DNA of 64,000 nt from Sebastes aleutianus (lineage: Eukaryota > Chordata > Actinopteri > Perciformes > Sebastidae): positions 35,734,820-35,798,819 of the forward strand of contig CAKAKS010000072.1 in assembly GCA_916700875.1 (NCBI GenBank), written 5' to 3'. Shown here one piece after another: positions 61,817 to 64,000 of this stretch. The translations under genes and the position numbers were made by a program. The notes beneath the pieces are model-generated. The model made no database searches. It had not been told where the DNA came from and saw only the letters and a program-made list of their open reading frames with translations. Every line of letters starts with the position of its first letter. Within the stretch, counting starts at the first letter, position 1.

Positions 61817-63466
61817 CTGGAGGTAAATGTATAACTGGAGGTTGCCATTTTCACCCCTTGGTTTGCTCAGTAAATAGCCTTGTTTTTATTAACCCATAAA
61901 TCAATAGGTTCCCTCCATGCATAATTCAAAAGAGTCCCTTTATCGATGCCTTGATAATTGACAAATAGCTATCTCTGTATGTGGTAGCCCTTCACTAAAC
62001 AAATCACATTTTCTTCATAATGTTTTGTAGTTTTTGACAGTAAAGATTGAAAATTATTTAAAAATCAGAACAGTAACTCTAAACCGTCTGTTTTTTCCTC
62101 CAATAGACTAAACAAATTAGTCAATGCTTCCCTTTAAAATATGTGATGTCTGATGTCTTGGTGTCTTTACCTGAACCCTGGACTCCACGAGGTCAAGCCT
62201 GAGCGCGAGCGCCTCCCGCATGAACACATCTGGATAGTGACTCTCGTTGAACGCCTTCTCGAGCTCCTCCAACTGCCACCCGGTGAAATTCGTCCTCGTG
62301 CGTCTCCGTTTACAACCGGGAGAGTCCTTATCCGGGTCTCCAGAATCTGCAGAGGTCGACGTGTGTGTGTGTGTGTGTGTGTGTTTGTCCAGGTGTGTGT
62401 TTATATATATGTGTGTGTGTGTGTGAGTGAGAGAGAGGAGAGAGAGAGGAGACTGTCATGGCAGGATCTGCTTGTAAAGCATCACTTTAACTTTACTGTG
62501 ACCCCCTTTCTTTTTTTTTTATATTTGTGTTGCTCGTGATAAATCACGTCCCACAATATATAGGCCTAAAAAAGAAACACTTTAATGCTATATTTGACAT
62601 TTTAAAAGCATTATTAATAATTTGCAAAATTCAGTTTTTGACTCAATAATCAGCAGCCAAATGTCAATTTCAGCGAGATTAATGAGAAATTGTTGAGTTT
62701 ATTTAAACCTACAGTACAGTAAAGTTATTAAAATGAGCCTGCAACATTAACTTTTTTCGTTTCTTTTTAAATTCACCAAGCTCCAAAACTTTTAAAACAA
62801 CGTGGTTTTTGTCTGCAGACTGACTCTTTAGTTTTAAAATCTGCCCTCAGAGGCTAAAATGTGTAATTTTAATTTAAGAATGGTCATATTTGGCCATAAA
62901 ACAAAGCATTGGCCCTATACATGCATTGTTTCCACACTATTAATGAGCCTACACATTCACGTTTTTCGTTTCTTTTTAAATTCACCAAGCTCCAAAACTT
63001 TTAAGTTTTTGTCTGCAGACTGACTTTTTAGTTTTAAAATCTGCCCTAAGAGGCTAAAAAATGTTTTTAATTCAGCCTCAAAGTCTACTAAGAATGGGTC
63101 TTATTTGGCCATAAAACAAATCATTTACATGTATTACACTTGTCCTTATGCATTCATTGTTTCCACACTATCACTGAGAGAAACAGAGCCAGGCCTACCG
63201 GATAGTTTGTACTGCTGGCTGTCCGGAGACAGCAGCGCGTTGGATCCGACCACCGAGGCCGAGCAGGAGCCGTTAAGTAATCCGTCTATAGAGAAGGGCA
63301 CGGCGGCCGCGGACTGCAGCTGGTGTCCGCCGGTGGCGAGCTCGTAGAGGTGCTGGTGATGGTGGTGGTGGTGGTGATGAGGACCGAGCGTGTAGGGGAA
63401 GCCCACCAGCCCGCCCAGGGAGCCTCCGAACTGGGCGTGAGGATGCTCGAGTACCCGGCTGTCCAT
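57567..63466 (-). CDS. uncx: UNCX paired-like homeodomain transcription factor, three coding exons
   Basis: Coding segments are 63466-63199, 62346-62171 and 58685-57567 (268+176+1119 nt), giving 520 aa plus a TAA stop. Seen: the N-terminus resembles UNCX (LEHPHAQFGGSLGG near residues 6-19), followed by an eight-His run (30-37) and an eh1-type motif FSIDGLL (58-64). The homeodomain spans residues 103-162 with Q50, N51 and the WFQNRRAKW helix 3. A KKKRK basic stretch follows, then a second eh1-like FSVESLL (316-322), the block FLLYPITHQPLGFLVPQTAL (350-369) and an acidic C-terminus. Known of the family: UNCX is a nuclear DNA-binding regulator of caudal sclerotome identity and axial skeleton, also expressed in neural and kidney precursors; eh1 motifs recruit Groucho/TLE corepressors. 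The start codon has A at -3 and G at +4, and the first residues align with the family. Length is close to the roughly 530 aa I recall for mammals. No frameshift or missing key residue is seen. Confidence 0.96.
58690..59280. other. uncx intron 2, exon 3 proximal part
   Basis: A+T-rich intron sequence. The segment at 58805-58900 (ATTAATGGATAATCCATTA and following) is an imperfect inverted repeat of a kind common in fish MITEs. No exon signal was found. Confidence 0.4.
59290..60020 (+). repeat. duplicated segment in uncx intron 2 flanking a LINE tail
   Basis: 59290-59470 and 59832-60010 share GATTAAAATTTGTGGTCATT, TTCTTGGATTAAAGTG, AAGAAGATGAATACATTGAA and CACCTGCCATAACAATAG, offset about 539 bp. 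Sequence between them matches L2-type 3' UTR wording. I read this as two tandem or nested insertions of one retrotransposon tail. Confidence 0.8.
59560..59822 (+). mobile_element. LINE (L2/CR1-like) 3' end ending in ATCGT-type repeats
   Basis: It contains GTCTGATGGGTCTTACTTG, GAGCTGCCTATGGATGC and CAATAAAGTTGTATCGTATC. The same sequence occurs in reverse complement at 25284-25500, so it is interspersed. An AATAAA-like end followed by short tandem repeats is typical of non-LTR retrotransposon tails. No reverse transcriptase is present. Confidence 0.7.
60060..60447 (+). mobile_element. LINE (L2-like) 3' end with CTTGAAT tail repeats
   Basis: It contains CACAGGCCATCAGACTTTTAA and then GTGACAATAAACATCTTGAATC with two or more CTTGAAT repeats, the pattern of fish L2-like 3' ends. 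It is truncated, with no coding part. Confidence 0.65.
60545..61020. promoter_or_regulatory. candidate conserved non-coding element in uncx intron 2
   Basis: This is a non-repetitive, more G+C-rich island inside an intron otherwise filled with retrotransposon remnants. It contains GCCAATTACATTTAATT, TTATGAATTGTTAATG and GGAACAATAATCTGAGG, the mix of homeodomain and Sox-like sites typical of developmental enhancers. Short ORFs on both strands resemble no family. Conservation is untested. Confidence 0.4.
61776..61815. repeat. (AT)n microsatellite in uncx intron 2
   Basis: About 40 bp of alternating AT lie between unique flanks. A second AT/TAA-rich palindromic stretch is at 61497-61605. Confidence 0.9.
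61880..62140. other. intron 2 sequence next to exon 2, no repeat recognised
   Basis: Complex A+T-rich sequence with homeodomain-type cores (GATAATTGAC, CATAATTC) and no match to repeats elsewhere in the window. It could be regulatory; the evidence is only compositional. Confidence 0.25.
62171..62346 (-). CDS. uncx: uncx coding exon 2, most of the homeodomain (residues 90-148)
   Basis: The acceptor reads CCTCTGCAG|AT and the donor CAG|GTAAAG. The 176 nt plus the G from exon 1 make exactly 59 codons. The product begins DSGDPDKDSPGCKRRR and then carries homeodomain residues 1-46 (RRRTRTNFTGWQLEELEKAF onward to SRVQ). W11, L16, F20 and the basic N-terminal arm are intact. It was found by reading the minus strand, because the exon has no start codon of its own. 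Intron 2 is 3,485 bp (58686-62170). Confidence 0.95.
62361..62450. repeat. compound CA/TG microsatellite at the intron 1 acceptor of uncx
   Basis: (GT)12 occupies 62361-62384, followed by further GT and GA runs. On the coding (minus) strand it reads as CA repeats ending about 15 nt before exon 2, so it overlaps the normal polypyrimidine-tract position. Confidence 0.9.
62732..63173. repeat. tandem duplication in uncx intron 1 (two units)
   Basis: Unit 1 is 62732-62941 and unit 2 is 62942-63173. Both start AATGAGCCT and share CACCAAGCTCCAAAACTTTT, CTGCAGACTGACT, TAGTTTTAAAATCTGCCCT and TTCCACACTAT in the same order, with small indels. Unit 2 ends just before the exon 1 donor. Confidence 0.9.
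63199..63466 (-). CDS. uncx: uncx coding exon 1 (residues 1-89 and first base of codon 90)
   Basis: The exon runs from the ATG at 63466 to a donor reading TCC G|GTAGGC, ending in phase 1. It encodes the family N-terminus, the His run made of CAT/CAC codons, and the eh1-type motif FSIDGLL (58-64), which is expected to bind Groucho/TLE. It ends in YKLS before the split Asp codon. Intron 1 is 852 bp (62347-63198). Confidence 0.95.
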
Positions 63467-63760
63467 GCTGCTCGCCCGGGCTGCGGCGGGGCCGAAGTGA
63501 AGATGCAGAGGGAGGCAGTGTGGCTCAACATGCAGTCAAAGAGAGGAGAAGTCAGGGAGAGGAGGAGGAGGAGGAAGAGGAGGAAGAGCTGGAGAGGAGA
63601 GGACAGACCGTCTCCCGCGGCCACGGTATACGGTCTGTAGAAAGAGGAGAGCGGCGGAGACCTGGAGCCTGTTTGTTTCACGTTTTACCGTCCAGCCGAG
63701 ATGTCAACCTGCTTCTTTCTCTCTGCGCGAGCCATGCTCATTAGGACTCCTCCATCTGCT
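63467..63760 (-). promoter_or_regulatory. uncx: uncx 5' leader / proximal upstream region
   Basis: This is the stretch just upstream of the uncx ATG. It is rich in AG/CT (GAGGAGGAGG runs at 63556-63600) and G+C-rich near the start codon. It holds upstream ATGs out of frame with uncx, the longest opening at 63681. The transcription start cannot be placed from sequence; no TATA box is seen. Confidence 0.5.
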
Positions 63761-63767
63761 CGCGGGA

Positions 63768-63772
63768 CCAAT
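63768..63772 (+). promoter_or_regulatory. CCAAT box upstream of uncx
   Basis: GACCAATCAGG is a good match to an NF-Y type CCAAT box, about 300 bp upstream of the uncx start codon and 20 bp from the CRE. The match is visible; binding is inferred. Confidence 0.45.
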
Positions 63773-63792
63773 CAGGAACGTTAATCGCCCTG

Positions 63793-63800
63793 TGACGTCA
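63793..63800. promoter_or_regulatory. palindromic CRE (TGACGTCA) upstream of uncx
   Basis: This is a full 8-bp cAMP response element consensus, 327 bp upstream of the uncx ATG and next to a CCAAT box. This pairing is common in proximal promoters. Use by CREB/ATF proteins is inference. Confidence 0.5.
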
Positions 63801-63828
63801 GAGACGCGCTTAATGGAGTAAAGGAAGG

Positions 63829-63841
63829 CAGAGAGAGAGAG

Positions 63842-63894
<53 letters not shown>

Positions 63895-63937
63895 AAAGAG
63901 AGAGGGAGATAGAGAGAGAGAAAGAAAGAGAGAGAGC
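63829..63937. repeat. GA-rich microsatellite upstream of uncx
   Basis: About 100 bp of near-continuous GA/GAAA repeats lie just beyond the CRE. Purine tracts of this kind can bind GAGA-type factors or form triplexes; here only the repeat itself is seen. Sequence resumes complexity at about 63940, with ATCGATCGCTAATTAC. Confidence 0.9.
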
Positions 63938-64000
63938 GTTTTTTTTCCAGTTTCCCGGATCGATCGCTAATTACACCTGAGCGCGCTCCTTTAATTCAGC

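Noticed and set aside
63323..63744. Plus-strand frames over uncx exon 1 and leader
   Set aside because: Shadow of the coding strand and of GAGGAG repeats.

Overview
This is a stretch of vertebrate nuclear DNA, almost certainly from a ray-finned fish and probably a percomorph teleost. It is A+T-rich and full of CA, GA and GATA microsatellites. It carries many short inverted-repeat DNA transposons (MITE-like) and L2-like retrotransposon 3' tails ending in AATAAACCTGATTCTGATT-type repeats. I see no bacterial or viral gene organisation.

The only protein-coding gene I can support is at the right end, on the minus strand. It is a complete three-exon homeobox gene recognisable as uncx (Uncx4.1), with coding exons at 63466-63199, 62346-62171 and 58685-57567. 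The joined reading frame is 520 codons plus stop, with correct GT/AG splice sites and phases. It has an N-terminal eh1-type motif, a Q50 paired-like homeodomain split by an intron between homeodomain residues 46 and 47, and the conserved UNCX C-terminal block. A CCAAT box and a palindromic CRE lie upstream, and AATAAA signals lie downstream.

The 57 kb to the left of uncx looks like a gene desert. Most of it is repeats. There are at least eight copies of a TIR element beginning TAGGGCTGTCAA, several TTAA-flanked elements, long-TIR elements, nested insertions (12.5-13.5 kb, 27.4-28.8 kb, 44.8-46.4 kb) and a GATA/L2-tail array at 51.9-54.6 kb. Between the repeats are islands of complex, non-repetitive, TAAT/ATTA-rich sequence, densest at 47.0-57.2 kb and in uncx intron 2. 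They have the texture of conserved non-coding enhancers, as expected beside a developmental transcription factor gene, but conservation cannot be tested here.

The most interesting structures are: a ~640-bp tandem duplication of an enhancer-like block at 50.2-51.4 kb; a ~650-bp segment copied from 48.1 kb into the array at 52.5 kb with 25-bp direct repeats at its edges; a perfect 27-bp hairpin at 24.04 kb; a CA microsatellite sitting in the splice acceptor region of the homeobox exon; and a 247-bp high-identity repeat pair at 42.0 and 45.6 kb. I found no clear evidence of a wholly new biological system.
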